64,000 nt of DNA, taken from Enterococcus avium ATCC 14025 (GTDB lineage Bacteria > Bacillota > Bacilli > Lactobacillales > Enterococcaceae). The DNA lies in the NCBI RefSeq assembly GCF_000406965.1, contig NZ_KE136358.1, positions 32,001 to 96,000 on the forward strand. The letters are read 5' to 3'. Each line of letters opens with the position of its first letter. Positions within the stretch are counted from its first letter, which is position 1. Below the pieces are notes generated by a model that saw only the letters and a program-made list of their open reading frames with translations, did no database searches and was not told where the DNA came from. A program made the position numbers and the translations under genes. Below, piece by piece: positions 52,126 to 62,621 of this stretch.

Positions 52126-52167
52126 AAAAAGGAACTCCGAAAATTATCTCTTTCGGGTTCCTTTTTT
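52125..52167. terminator. Bidirectional terminator between fetB and ilvA
   Basis: GGAAC-T-CCGAAA pairs with TTTCGG-GTTCC, flanked by A6 on the left and T6 on the right, so it works for both convergent operons. Confidence 0.9.
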
Positions 52168-52169
52168 AA

Positions 52170-53426
52170 TCAAACCAATAAATTATAAAGGGTCTTATGT
52201 TGACTTAATTCGATATAGGTCGAATCAAATTCTTTTAACCGCTTCAATAAATCTGGCAAGGTTTCAGGCTTCTTCAACAACACACCAATTACCACTGGTC
52301 CAGTGCCACGATTACTTTTCTTCGTATATTCGAAACGTGTAATATCATCGCCCTCCCCTAAGACCTCTGATACAAATTCCTTCAATGCTCCTGGACGTTG
52401 TGGAAAATTCACGACAAAGTAATGCTTCAAGCCTTCATAAATCAACGAACGCTCTTCGATCTCAGCCATTCGGTTAATATCGTTGTTTCCACCACTGATA
52501 ACACAGATCACTGTTTTCCCTTTAATCTGGTCTTTCATCAAATCTAAAGCAGCTACACTCATAGCGCCCGCTGGTTCAACTACTATGGCTTGTTTACCAT
52601 ACAAATCTAAGATAGTTGAACAGATTAAGCCTTCATCAACTGACATCAGTTCGTCAACATATTCCCTACTATGAGAATATGTGATTTCACCGACACGTTG
52701 AACTGCTGCTCCATCGACGAATTTATCGATCTCGGTTAGTTTAACTGGCTGCTCTTCCTCAAAGGCTGCCTGCATCGAAGCCGCTCCTTTAGGTTCAACG
52801 CCTATCACTTTGGTTGTTGGTGAGGTGTTCTTCACATAAGACGCCACACCACTGATTAAGCCGCCTCCACCAATTGCTGTGATCACGAAATCAGGTTTAT
52901 AACCTTCGCTTTCTGCATCAGTCATCATTTCCAAAGCCAGCGTTCCTTGACCGGCAATAATATTTTTATCATTAAAAGGATCGATAAAGGTCATGCCGTT
53001 TTCTTCGCAGTATTTTTTTGCGGCAGCAGCAGAAGCGTCAAAGGTATCGCCGACTAAATGAATATCCGCAAATTCACCACCAAAAAATCTTACTTGCGAA
53101 ACTTTTTGTTGCGGTGTGGTGGTAGGCATAAAAATTGCTGCCCGCGTCTTTAATTCATGACACGTGTAAGCAACTCCCTGCGCGTGATTTCCCGCACTCG
53201 CACAAACCACACCTTTCTTCAAATCCGCCTCTGGAAGTTTCTTAATGGCATAATAAGCACCGCGTAATTTAAATGAACGAACTTTTTGCAGGTCCTCTCG
53301 CTTTAATAAAACAGTCGCTTGATATTTTTCAGATAAATAACGATCATATTGTAACGGCGTGTGGTTGACAGAGTCCTTCAATAATTGATAGGCACTGCGA
53401 ACCTCAGTATCTTTGATCAATTCCAT
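52170..53426 (-). CDS. ilvA: Threonine ammonia-lyase (threonine dehydratase), biosynthetic
   Basis: IlvA (about 418 residues) deaminates threonine to 2-oxobutanoate for isoleucine. The PLP lysine is in SFKLRGAYYA, the glycine-rich phosphate loop is GGGGLISG, and a C-terminal ACT-like regulatory domain (RPGALKEFVSEVLGEG..) implies feedback by Ile. The start is uncertain: ATG 53426 has GGGGG 8 nt upstream, while ATG 53441 overlaps the ilvC stop (TAATG) without a ribosome site. It is the last gene of ilvD-B-N-C-A. Confidence 0.95.
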   Translation of the reverse strand: MELIKDTEVRSAYQLLKDSVNHTPLQYDRYLSEKYQATVLLKREDLQKVRSFKLRGAYYAIKKLPEADLKKGVVCASAGNHAQGVAYTCHELKTRAAIFMPTTTPQQKVSQVRFFGGEFADIHLVGDTFDASAAAAKKYCEENGMTFIDPFNDKNIIAGQGTLALEMMTDAESEGYKPDFVITAIGGGGLISGVASYVKNTSPTTKVIGVEPKGAASMQAAFEEEQPVKLTEIDKFVDGAAVQRVGEITYSHSREYVDELMSVDEGLICSTILDLYGKQAIVVEPAGAMSVAALDLMKDQIKGKTVICVISGGNNDINRMAEIEERSLIYEGLKHYFVVNFPQRPGALKEFVSEVLGEGDDITRFEYTKKSNRGTGPVVIGVLLKKPETLPDLLKRLKEFDSTYIELSQHKTLYNLLV

Positions 53427-53440
53427 CGCTGCATCCCCCA

Positions 53441-54496
<1,056 letters not shown>

Positions 54497-54973
54497 TTAA
54501 CCTCTGCTAAATCCGGTTACACCGGTTCGTGCTAATTGCTTAATTCCATAAGGTCGTAAGACGTCGATACACGCGTTGACCTTTTCTGTCGAGCCAGCAA
54601 CCTGTACCACGATTGTTTTCAGCCCAACATCCACGACATCTGCTCGAAATGGATCAATCATCGCTTGAATTTCTGAACGTGTTGCTGCTGGGGCGCTGAC
54701 CTTGATCAACGCCAATTCTCTTTCTAAATGTGGCTCATCGGTTACATCAGAAACCTTAACCACATCGATTTGTTTATTTAATTGTTTCGTTACTTGTTCA
54801 ACATCCGCTAACGTGTCAGCTTGAATGATAATCGTCATTCGGGATTCGCCGTCTCTTTCTGTCCGACCTACCGAAACACTATCCATATTTACTTGTCGGC
54901 GATTCAAAACACTCGTGATTCGACTTAACACCCCTGCTTGGTCATGAACCATTGCTGTAATCATCCGTCTCAT
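54497..54973 (-). CDS. ilvN: Acetolactate synthase small (regulatory) subunit
   Basis: IlvN (158 residues) is the ACT-domain regulatory subunit that gives valine feedback to IlvB. The N-terminal ACT domain (ITAMVHDQAGVLSRITSVLNRR) and the second C-terminal domain are complete. ATG 54973 is 1 nt after the ilvB stop, with GGGAG about 10 nt upstream; a longer frame into ilvB has no support. Confidence 0.95.
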   Translation of the reverse strand: MRRMITAMVHDQAGVLSRITSVLNRRQVNMDSVSVGRTERDGESRMTIIIQADTLADVEQVTKQLNKQIDVVKVSDVTDEPHLERELALIKVSAPAATRSEIQAMIDPFRADVVDVGLKTIVVQVAGSTEKVNACIDVLRPYGIKQLARTGVTGFSRG

Positions 54974-54974
54974 T

Positions 54975-56681
54975 TTAATCAACTCCCAACATCTGATCAT
55001 TCGGCATGCCAGCCGGAATCATTGGTAATACATGCTCCTTGTTGCAAATCATTACTTCAATCAGCATTGGTCCAGCAGTGGCAAACGCTTCTTGCAAATC
55101 CTTTTCTAAGGTGGTGGGATCAGTAATTTTTTTACTACCAATTCCATAGGCCTCAGCCATTTTCATGAAATCTGGCTGCTCGTGGAAAACAGATTGTGAG
55201 CGACGTTCATTGAAGAATTTCTCCTGCCATTGGCGAACCATCCCAAGTGATTGGTTGTTCAATAGAACAAACTTAATATCGAGATTATTTTGATTCAAAA
55301 TTGCCAATTCTTGATTTGTCATTTGGAAACCGCCATCTCCAACGAACACAACCACAGAATCATTTGGTTTTCCGAATTTTGTTCCAATACCTGCTGGGAT
55401 ACCGTACCCCATCGTCCCCAAACCGCCGCTAGTAATCAATTGTTTAGAAAATTGAAAAGGATAAAACTGGGCTACCCACATTTGATGTTGGCCAACATCC
55501 GTTACAATATAGGATTTGCCTTCTGTAATACGTCCGATAATCTCAATCACAGCTTGTGGCTTGATGACTTTTTCATTCCATTCATACTTTAAGGGATATC
55601 TTTGTTGACGCGCTTTACAAACCATGCGCCACTCTTCACAATCAGGTGCAGGAATCTCAATTGACAGCATTTGTTTAAGAGCAACTTTTGCATCCCCTAC
55701 AATTGGAATATCAGTATGAATAATCTTGCCTATTTCAACTGGATCAACATCTATATGAGCGACTTTCGCGTGTGGGGCGAAAGCTTCAGGCGAACAGGCG
55801 AGACGATCATCAAAGCGACTGCCGATATTAATCAATAAATCCGTCTCCATCAGCGCCATATTTGCTGCATAGGTACCATGCATTCCGCCCATTCCTAAGA
55901 AATACGGATGGTCCTGCGGTAGTAGCCCTAAGCCTAGCAAAGTAGAAACAGTAGGTAACTGATATTTTTCAACAAACTGCCGTAATTCTTCGGCACCATC
56001 GGCAGCTACCACACCGCCGCCAACTAATACAATCGGTTTCTCAGCTTTCATCAATAAGTTCATTAGACGTTCGATTTGTAAAATTGATGGTGTCACCGTT
56101 GGCTGATAGCTTTCTAAATGAATAACTTCATCAATCTTAGGATTTGCCTTTAACGTCGTGATATCTTTTGGCAGGTCGATTAAGACCGGGCCTTTTCTGC
56201 CTGTCGTTGCAATGTGGAAGGCTTCATTGACGATTCGTGGAAGCTCTTCAATATCCCGAACTTGATAGTTGTTTTTGGTTATTGGTACGGTAATCCCTAA
56301 CATATCTGCTTCTTGGAAAGCATCTTTTCCGATTCCCGGCGTCGTTACTTGTCCTGTAATGACAACTAAAGGTACAGAATCAATCATTGCATCCGCTATC
56401 CCAGTCACTACATTGGTTGCGCCTGGTCCGCTGGTAACGATTACTACTCCTGGTTTTCCTGTAGCTTTGGCATATCCTTCCGCTGCGTGGACAGCACCTT
56501 GTTCATGACGTGTGAGAATATTTGGAATCGGTTCATCGTAAAGTGAGTCATATAAGGGTAAAACGGAGCCTCCAGGATAGCCAAAAATCAATTCGACTCC
56601 TTGATTTTCCAAACACTTGATTAATAAATCCGCTCCTGAATATAGGTGTTCAACTTCTACTTCTTGTTTCATTTCTTCCAC
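54975..56681 (-). CDS. ilvB: Acetolactate synthase large (catalytic) subunit
   Basis: IlvB (568 residues) is the TPP- and FAD-dependent catalytic subunit. The TPP glutamate lies in TRHEQGAVHAAEGYA, the FAD/middle domain follows, and the TPP motif is GDGGFQMTNQELAILNQNNL. The start is probably GTG 56681: AAGGAGG sits exactly 7 nt before it, but 1 nt before an upstream ATG and about 16 nt before a downstream ATG. About 150 nt separate it from ilvD, with a 9-bp hairpin inside. Confidence 0.94.
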   Translation of the reverse strand: MEEMKQEVEVEHLYSGADLLIKCLENQGVELIFGYPGGSVLPLYDSLYDEPIPNILTRHEQGAVHAAEGYAKATGKPGVVIVTSGPGATNVVTGIADAMIDSVPLVVITGQVTTPGIGKDAFQEADMLGITVPITKNNYQVRDIEELPRIVNEAFHIATTGRKGPVLIDLPKDITTLKANPKIDEVIHLESYQPTVTPSILQIERLMNLLMKAEKPIVLVGGGVVAADGAEELRQFVEKYQLPTVSTLLGLGLLPQDHPYFLGMGGMHGTYAANMALMETDLLINIGSRFDDRLACSPEAFAPHAKVAHIDVDPVEIGKIIHTDIPIVGDAKVALKQMLSIEIPAPDCEEWRMVCKARQQRYPLKYEWNEKVIKPQAVIEIIGRITEGKSYIVTDVGQHQMWVAQFYPFQFSKQLITSGGLGTMGYGIPAGIGTKFGKPNDSVVVFVGDGGFQMTNQELAILNQNNLDIKFVLLNNQSLGMVRQWQEKFFNERRSQSVFHEQPDFMKMAEAYGIGSKKITDPTTLEKDLQEAFATAGPMLIEVMICNKEHVLPMIPAGMPNDQMLGVD

Positions 56682-56704
56682 CCCCATTCCTCCTTTTAAT
56701 GTAT

Positions 56705-56727
56705 TTATTTTTCTTTCAGAAAAATAA
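56705..56727. repeat. Perfect 9-bp inverted repeat in the ilvD-ilvB gap
   Basis: TTATTTTTC / GAAAAATAA with a 5-nt loop. It resembles a CodY box at 11 of 15 positions, but may simply be an mRNA hairpin or processing site. Confidence 0.45.
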
Positions 56728-56835
56728 GTCTCAAGTTCATGCCGTATATCATTCCACTAGCTTTTTTCAACTTATCTTTCTTCCTTTTTTGATTATTTCA
56801 TATTGGCAACTGTGATAATCATGATGGCATTCGCT

Positions 56836-58521
56836 TTATTCTTCTTCTGGTAATTCCATAACGCCGCCAGTGTGCGCTGAAGTTACCATTGCTGAGTAAC
56901 GAGCTAACCAGCCTTTTTTGACTTTTGGTTGGAATTTTGGTAATTTTTCTTTTCGTTTAGCCAACTCTTCCTCCGATACAGCCACATTTAGTGTGCGGGC
57001 AGTCAAATCAATCGTGATTTCATCACCATCTTGAACTAAAGCGATTGGTCCGCCTGCTGCAGCTTCTGGTGAAATATGTCCTACAGCGATTCCACGCGTT
57101 GCTCCAGAGAAGCGTCCATCAGTGATTAGTGCAACATCTTTCCCTAAGCCGCGTCCAACAATACTTGATGTCGGTGCCAACATTTCCGGCATTCCTGGTC
57201 CACCCTTCGGTCCTTCGTAACGAATAACCACGACATGTCCCTTAGTAACGGTATGATTATCGATTGCTTCAACCGCTTCGTCGTGAGAAGCAAAACAAAT
57301 CGCTTTTCCTTTAAATACTTTGATACTTGGATCAACGCCGCCAACCTTGATCACACTGCCTGCTGGCGCGATATTCCCATAGAGGATTGAAAGACCTCCG
57401 ACTGGACTATAAGGAGCTGTTTTCGGATGAATCACTTCTTCATTCATGATCTTGGCAGAAGCAACATTCTCTCGTAAAGTTTTGCCAGTGACTGTGATCC
57501 GATCTGAATGAATCGCACCGTCAATCGAAACTAATTCATTAATGATTGCTGGTACACCGCCTGCTTCATGAACATCGTGCATCGAATAGCTGGAAGAAGG
57601 AGCGATTTTAGATAAGTAAGGAACTCTTTTCGCAATCACATTAATATCTGATTGATCGTAATCGATTTCCGCTTCATTTGCGATGGCCAATGTGTGAAGG
57701 ACTGTATTGGTTGAACCACCCATCGCCATGTCTAAGGCAAAGGCATCATCAATTGCTTCCTTGGTTACGATATCCCGTGGTTTGATTTGCTTTTTGACCA
57801 AATTCATCAAATGCTTCGCTGATTCTCGAACCAATTCACGACGCTCGTCAGAAACGGCTAGAACAGTTCCATTTCCGGGTAAAGCCAAACCTAACATCTC
57901 CAATAAACAGTTCATAGAATTTGCGGTAAACATGCCTGCACAAGAACCACAGGTCGGACAAGCATTTTGTTCCATGAACAAGAAATCTTTTTCCGTCATC
58001 TGTCCTTCTTTATATGCTCCCACAGCTTCAAACATTGAAGATAGTGTCGTTTGATGGCCTCTCGGATCAATTCCAGCTTTCATGGGACCGCCGGAACAGA
58101 AAATCGATGGTACGTTTGTTCGCATCGCGGCCATGATCATCCCTGGTGTAATCTTGTCACAGTTAGGAATGTAGAACACACCATCGAACCAATGAGCATT
58201 GATCACTGTTTCTGCTGCATCTGCAATCAGCTCACGACTTGGTAAAGAGTAGCGCATACCGATATGTCCCATTGCAATTCCGTCGTCTACACCAATCGTG
58301 TTAAATTCAAAAGGAATTCCTCCTGCTTCACGAATGGCCTCTTTAGCTACATCAGCTAGTTCTCGCAGGTGAACGTGCCCCGGTACAATATCGATATAAG
58401 AATTACAAATAGCTATAAATGGTTTATCCATATCATGGATATTTTTTACTTGGCCAGTCGCATATAATAAACTTCTGGCGGGTGCTGCATCAATTCCTTT
58501 TTTAATCTGATCACTTCTCAT
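56836..58521 (-). CDS. ilvD: Dihydroxy-acid dehydratase
   Basis: IlvD (561 residues) dehydrates the dihydroxy acids to 2-keto acids of Ile and Val. The Fe-S cysteines are in [11 protein letters not shown] and [18 protein letters not shown]; the C-terminal [18 protein letters not shown] is typical. ATG 58521 has GGGAG about 9 nt upstream; GTG two codons earlier is too close. It is the first structural gene of the operon, about 365 nt after the transcript start, behind an attenuator leader. Confidence 0.97.
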   Translation of the reverse strand: MRSDQIKKGIDAAPARSLLYATGQVKNIHDMDKPFIAICNSYIDIVPGHVHLRELADVAKEAIREAGGIPFEFNTIGVDDGIAMGHIGMRYSLPSRELIADAAETVINAHWFDGVFYIPNCDKITPGMIMAAMRTNVPSIFCSGGPMKAGIDPRGHQTTLSSMFEAVGAYKEGQMTEKDFLFMEQNACPTCGSCAGMFTANSMNCLLEMLGLALPGNGTVLAVSDERRELVRESAKHLMNLVKKQIKPRDIVTKEAIDDAFALDMAMGGSTNTVLHTLAIANEAEIDYDQSDINVIAKRVPYLSKIAPSSSYSMHDVHEAGGVPAIINELVSIDGAIHSDRITVTGKTLRENVASAKIMNEEVIHPKTAPYSPVGGLSILYGNIAPAGSVIKVGGVDPSIKVFKGKAICFASHDEAVEAIDNHTVTKGHVVVIRYEGPKGGPGMPEMLAPTSSIVGRGLGKDVALITDGRFSGATRGIAVGHISPEAAAGGPIALVQDGDEITIDLTARTLNVAVSEEELAKRKEKLPKFQPKVKKGWLARYSAMVTSAHTGGVMELPEEE

Positions 58522-58681
58522 AGTCACATCTCCCTGCTTTTAGCCAACCCATTTTTCCAACTCAAGAAAAATGAGCTTATTTTCATGCGCATATCTTTGT
58601 ACTAAGTTCTTTGCTTGATAAATTGTTATCCATCATTAGTTTTACTTTTACGCTAAATATCCTGTGAAAAGTACAACTGAC

Positions 58682-58714
58682 AAAAAGAGCATCCCATCAA
58701 TAAATGGGATGCTC
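58682..58714 (-). terminator. ilv leader attenuator (terminator)
   Basis: On the minus strand GAGCATCCCAT (58714-58704) pairs perfectly with ATGGGATGCTC (58697-58687), followed by five T. It lies between the leader peptide and ilvD, so it must be bypassed for expression. Confidence 0.88.
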
Positions 58715-58731
58715 TTGCAAGAATCCCATTT
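58702..58731 (-). promoter_or_regulatory. ilv leader antiterminator
   Basis: AAATGGGAT (58731-58723) pairs perfectly with ATCCCATTT (58710-58702), with the self-complementary TCTTGCAAGA in the loop. It uses the same ATCCCAT strand as the terminator, so the two structures exclude each other. Confidence 0.75.
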
Positions 58732-58778
58732 CTAACGCAAATAGGACTCAAACTAACGGTTGATACTACTTCCGCGTT

Positions 58779-58844
58779 CTAAGTCCTGGACTCAATAATT
58801 AATAAGACGATGCCATCAAAATTATTGTATTTACTCTTGCGCAT
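58779..58844 (-). CDS. Leader peptide of the ilv attenuator, 21 residues
   Basis: ATG 58844, with GAGGGG about 9 nt upstream, opens a 21-codon frame ending in TAG. Residues 11-17 are Gly-Ile-Val-Leu-Leu-Ile-Ile (ATC GTC TTA TTA ATT ATT), six consecutive branched-chain codons, just before the alternative hairpins. Starved ribosomes stalling on these codons would favour the antiterminator. This is the classic design of attenuation in amino-acid operons, known for lactococcal ilv/leu. Confidence 0.85.
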   Translation of the reverse strand: MRKSKYNNFDGIVLLIIESRT

Positions 58845-58892
58845 AAAAATCGGCCCCTCGTTTTTCTAATAGTTTCTTAATCATTTTTTTAT

Positions 58893-58921
58893 ACTATACA
58901 TTTCATAAGATTAAAAGTCAA
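58893..58921 (-). promoter_or_regulatory. ilv operon promoter
   Basis: Minus strand TTGACT (58921-58916), 17-bp spacer, TATAGT (58898-58893). Transcription would start near 58886, about 40 nt before the leader peptide. Confidence 0.8.
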
Positions 58922-58923
58922 TG

Positions 58924-58938
58924 AATTTTCAGAATATT
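58924..58938. promoter_or_regulatory. CodY box at the ilv promoter
   Basis: AATTTTCAGAATATT matches the CodY consensus AATTTTCWGAAAATT at 14 of 15 positions and lies 2 bp upstream of the -35. CodY, with Ile/Leu/Val as ligands, represses BCAA genes in many Firmicutes. Confidence 0.75.
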
Positions 58939-58986
58939 TTCTAACTTAGTAATTTTTTGGTTCCTCACATATCTTTCTAAAATCTA

Positions 58987-59019
58987 TAAAAAACAAGCTC
59001 AACGATGATCGTTGAGCTT
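58987..59019 (-). terminator. Terminator of the ABC exporter operon
   Basis: Minus strand AAGCTCAACGA / TCGTTGAGCTT, perfect 11-bp stem, then a T-run. It starts at the stop codon of the second exporter gene. Confidence 0.9.
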
Positions 59020-60823
59020 ATCCGGCGAATTGACTATTATAAAGATTTGCATAGAAATCGCCTTTTTTCATTAAACTGCTGTGATTTCCCTGCTCGATAA
59101 TCGAGCCGTCTTTCATCACTAAAATTAAATCGGCATTCTTAATCGTAGATAAACGATGGGCGATAACAAAGCTGGTTCGTTCAGTGGTTAATTGATCCAT
59201 CGCCTGCTGAATCATCCCTTCTGTTCGTGTATCTACACTTGAAGTTGCCTCATCTAAGATCAGCAATTGCGGATCTGCCAAAATTGCCCGAGCAATTGTT
59301 AAAAGCTGTTGTTGTCCTTGTGAAATCTGAGTTCCATCGGAAGAAATGATCGTGTCATAACCATTAGGCAATGTGCGAATAAAGTGGTGACATTGAGCAT
59401 CTTTTGCTGCCTGAACGATTTCTTGTCTTGTAGCATCCGGTTTCCCGTAAGCGATATTATCTGCCACTGTTCCTTCAAATAGCCATGTATCTTGCAAAAC
59501 CATTCCGAATTTTTGACGAATCTCCGCACGTGAGAAATGACTGATATTCTTGCCGTCTACTTCGATTTGACCATTGGTTAGTTCGTAGAAGCGCATTAAC
59601 AGATTAATCATCGTCGTTTTCCCAGCGCCTGTTGGGCCAACGATTGCGACCATTTGCTTCGGCTTCACCTTAAAATTGACATCTTCCATCAACAGCTTGT
59701 CAGGCGAATAACCAAATGCCACGTGTTTGAAGGCTACTTCACCACGCACATTTTCTGGAACCGAAAGATTCAATACTTCCTCAACCTCTTCCTCCTGATC
59801 CAAAATCTCAAAAATCCGCTCTAATGCTGCAAAAGCACTCTGCAGGCTGTTGATTACATACGAGACCTGTGTGATTGGCTCAGAAACTTGATTCACGTAT
59901 TGAAGATATGCTTGAACTAAACCAATGGATAGCTGACCATTGATTACCATGATCCCTCCCACGACGGCACTAGTAACGAATCCTAACTGATTAATCAATC
60001 GAATCAACGGATTAATCGCGAAACTTACGAACTGAGCCTTTTTAAAAGCTTGAAACTGTGCTTCATTCAATTTATCCAACTCATCCGCTGTTGCTTGCTG
60101 ACGATTGTAGGCCTTGATCAGTAAATTTCCTGAATAATTCTCTTCGGCCTTGGTCCCTACAGCGCCCAAAGCCGCTTGATTTTCGGAAAAATACTCTTGA
60201 TTTTTGTGAGCTAAACGGTTTGTAAGAAATAGACTCACTAATAAGATGATGACAATACCCAATGTCAATAACGGACTTAAATAGATCATCACTCCCAGTC
60301 CAATTACAATCGATAAAATTGCCGAAATCATTTGCATCAAACCAACCTGTAAAACTTCTGATACCTTATCCAAATCAAGTGTCGCCCTCGTTAAGATATC
60401 ACCAGTCTTATATTGATCAAAGAACTTCATAGGCAAATGATTCAGCTTTTCTGTTAGCTTTGTTCTTAAACGCAAGGTCAATGTCTCCGCGACGCTGGCC
60501 ATCGTATACTCCTGTAATAAGGAGAACAGTGAAACGCCGCACCAAGCTATGAAGAGCCAGACTACGGGCTGTATCAGAGCAGCAAATAGATTTTCCATAG
60601 TTACTTGCTGTGTACGAATTAACGTGATAATCGCGTCTAATCCCCAGCCTAATATCAGTGGTGTAATAGCCATTAATGCAGCAAAACAGATGGCCGAAGC
60701 AATAATGACCGCAAAGCGCGTTTTCTGCTCAATTAATAATTTAAACAGACGAATTCCGGTCTTTTTAAATTCCTTCGGTGTTTCTGTCTCTACCTTTTTT
60801 TCATCAACTTGCTTGATGCTCAT
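59018..60823 (-). CDS. Heterodimeric ABC exporter, second subunit (canonical Walker B)
   Basis: This 601-residue half-transporter has six membrane helices (about 25-320) and a C-terminal NBD. Walker A is GPTGAGKT, Walker B plus catalytic glutamate is LLILDEATS, but the signature reads ISQGQQQ instead of LSGGQ. With its partner this gives the one-canonical, one-degenerate ATP site arrangement of LmrCD/BmrCD/EfrAB-type drug exporters. ATG 60823 has GGAGGGG upstream and overlaps the first subunit by 20 nt. A divergent MerR-type regulator supports a drug-efflux role. Confidence 0.92.
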   Translation of the reverse strand: MSIKQVDEKKVETETPKEFKKTGIRLFKLLIEQKTRFAVIIASAICFAALMAITPLILGWGLDAIITLIRTQQVTMENLFAALIQPVVWLFIAWCGVSLFSLLQEYTMASVAETLTLRLRTKLTEKLNHLPMKFFDQYKTGDILTRATLDLDKVSEVLQVGLMQMISAILSIVIGLGVMIYLSPLLTLGIVIILLVSLFLTNRLAHKNQEYFSENQAALGAVGTKAEENYSGNLLIKAYNRQQATADELDKLNEAQFQAFKKAQFVSFAINPLIRLINQLGFVTSAVVGGIMVINGQLSIGLVQAYLQYVNQVSEPITQVSYVINSLQSAFAALERIFEILDQEEEVEEVLNLSVPENVRGEVAFKHVAFGYSPDKLLMEDVNFKVKPKQMVAIVGPTGAGKTTMINLLMRFYELTNGQIEVDGKNISHFSRAEIRQKFGMVLQDTWLFEGTVADNIAYGKPDATRQEIVQAAKDAQCHHFIRTLPNGYDTIISSDGTQISQGQQQLLTIARAILADPQLLILDEATSSVDTRTEGMIQQAMDQLTTERTSFVIAHRLSTIKNADLILVMKDGSIIEQGNHSSLMKKGDFYANLYNSQFAG

Positions 60824-62546
60824 GTTTTTTCCCCTCCATTCCTTGAGACTTGGCAAATTCTTGGTAAACATGACAGGTACGAAGCAATTCTTCGTGGGTG
60901 CCTTTACCAACAATCTTTCCTTCCTCCAAAACGATAATCTGATCGGCATCTTTGATCGTCGATAGACGCTGAGCCACAATCACGATCGCAGCTTCAGCTA
61001 GATAACTTTTCAATGCCTTTCGCAGTTTGGCATCCGTTTGATAATCCAGTGCTGAAAAACTATCATCGAAGAAATACAAATCAGCTGGTTTAATTAAGGC
61101 TCTTGCGATACTCAACCGCTGCTTCTGACCTCCTGAAAAGTTGTTGCCTTTTTGTGCGACAAACGCATCGAATTGTCCATCTAAATCAGCAATAAAATCT
61201 TCGGCCTGCGCCACTTTAGCCGCCTGTTTCATTTCTTCTTCCGTCGCATATGGATTTCCAAAAAGAAAATTGTCCTTAACCGTACCGCTGAATAGAAAAG
61301 CCTTTTGCGGAACATAACTGATTCGTGCTCTCAACGATTCTTGGGTGACATTTTTGATGGTTTCCCCATGAAAACGAATTTCTCCCTTCGTCGTATCTCT
61401 CAACCGAAGCAGCGCCTTAGCAATCGTACTCTTACCCGATCCAGTACCGCCGACAATAGCGGTCACACCTTTAGGGATATCAAAGGTGATATTGGACAAG
61501 ACGGCTTCCTCTGCTCCACTGTATGCAAAGTCGACATGATCAAAAATAGCAATCGGCTGATTTTCTCTTAACTCAAAAGCTGCTTTTGACCCATCAATGA
61601 TTTCTTCTTGTGTATCTAATACCTCGCCAATCCGCTCTAACGAAGCCAATGCTTTTGGAATCATCACAATTACCATCGCCGCCATCGTCAAGAACCAGAG
61701 ACTTAAAATTGTGTATTCGCTGATAGCTGTTAAGCTCCCAATTGGCACACTTCCTTGAAGCACCATGACGCCGCCAAAAGCCAGAACAGCTGTCATCCCT
61801 ACTCCCATTACTAAATTGACTGTAGGATTCAAGACAGCAAACAGCTTATTGACCCGAATCATGACTTCTGCATAATTACTGAAGGTTTTATCCGTGCGTT
61901 TCTTTTCAAAATTATTCTTGTTAAATGCGCGAATTACTCGAACACCTGTGTAGAATTCTCTTAAAATCTGCATCATTTTATCCATTCGCTGCTGCATCAC
62001 ATCCGCTAAAGGAATAGCCTTTTTGATAACAGCTAGCGAAACAAGTGAAAATAGCACAATCGAGACAATCGGAATCCAGACAAAGCGCCAGGAAATTGCT
62101 CCTGTCAACACAATCGAAGCAAGACAAATCAACGGTGCAGGGATGATCATTTGAAAGACCATCATCATGATTTGTTGGATATTTGTTATATCACTCGTCG
62201 TTCGAGCCAGTAATGTCGGCGTTCCAAACTCATCCATATCCGCCATTGATAAGCGTAGTGTCTTATCTACTAAACGTTTTCGCAAAAAGTAACCAAAACG
62301 ACCGGCCAAAATTGCCGAATAATAGCTGGCAATAATCGAGACAATCCCTGTTAAGACCGCAATTCCTAGCATAAATGCACCATTTCGCCAAATCGCTCCT
62401 TGATCTTGAGTTAAGATGCCTTCATCAATAATTTCAGCGACATAGTAAGGAATCATCAGTGTTCCGACCGCTTGCACAATCATTAAGATGAAGGTGCCTA
62501 AGAACATCCTTTGATATTCTTTGAAAAAGATTTTGAATAGTTTCAT
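60804..62546 (-). CDS. Heterodimeric ABC exporter, first subunit (degenerate catalytic site)
   Basis: This 580-residue half-transporter has the usual six-helix domain and an NBD with Walker A GGTGSGKST and a good signature (FSGGQKQR). Walker B is followed by Asp instead of Glu (YFFDDSFSALD). This is the non-catalytic site typical of asymmetric heterodimeric exporters. GAAGGAGGG precedes the ATG. The exact homologue among enterococcal EfrAB, EfrCD or EfrEF cannot be told by eye; the MerR neighbour recalls EfrEF. Confidence 0.92.
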   Translation of the reverse strand: MKLFKIFFKEYQRMFLGTFILMIVQAVGTLMIPYYVAEIIDEGILTQDQGAIWRNGAFMLGIAVLTGIVSIIASYYSAILAGRFGYFLRKRLVDKTLRLSMADMDEFGTPTLLARTTSDITNIQQIMMMVFQMIIPAPLICLASIVLTGAISWRFVWIPIVSIVLFSLVSLAVIKKAIPLADVMQQRMDKMMQILREFYTGVRVIRAFNKNNFEKKRTDKTFSNYAEVMIRVNKLFAVLNPTVNLVMGVGMTAVLAFGGVMVLQGSVPIGSLTAISEYTILSLWFLTMAAMVIVMIPKALASLERIGEVLDTQEEIIDGSKAAFELRENQPIAIFDHVDFAYSGAEEAVLSNITFDIPKGVTAIVGGTGSGKSTIAKALLRLRDTTKGEIRFHGETIKNVTQESLRARISYVPQKAFLFSGTVKDNFLFGNPYATEEEMKQAAKVAQAEDFIADLDGQFDAFVAQKGNNFSGGQKQRLSIARALIKPADLYFFDDSFSALDYQTDAKLRKALKSYLAEAAIVIVAQRLSTIKDADQIIVLEEGKIVGKGTHEELLRTCHVYQEFAKSQGMEGKKHEHQAS

Positions 62547-62571
62547 CTTTTTTCCCTCCTTCTCCTATGGT

Positions 62572-62602
62572 AGAATAAACTGTGACGTAACGTTACAGTC
62601 AA
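62572..62602 (-). promoter_or_regulatory. MerR-type promoter with 19-bp spacer and dyad operator
   Basis: On the minus strand TTGACT (62602-62597) and TATTCT (62577-62572) are separated by 19 bp. The spacer contains the dyad CTGTGACG-TAA-CGTTACAG (62580-62598, plus strand). An overlong spacer with a dyad inside is the hallmark of promoters that MerR-family proteins activate by untwisting DNA. The exporter operon is the target; the regulator gene lies on the other side. Confidence 0.82.
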
Positions 62603-62621
62603 GCGAAAATGAGGATTAGTT

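Noticed and set aside
58831..58884. A 17-codon frame near the ilv transcript start (begins MIKKLLEKRG)
   Set aside because: It has no ribosome site and would be almost leaderless. It overlaps the start of the better-supported leader peptide and lacks a dense BCAA run.
58540..58890. T-box riboswitch upstream of ilvD
   Set aside because: No AGGGTGGNACCGCG-type T-box sequence or specifier-loop architecture could be found; a peptide attenuator explains the leader better.
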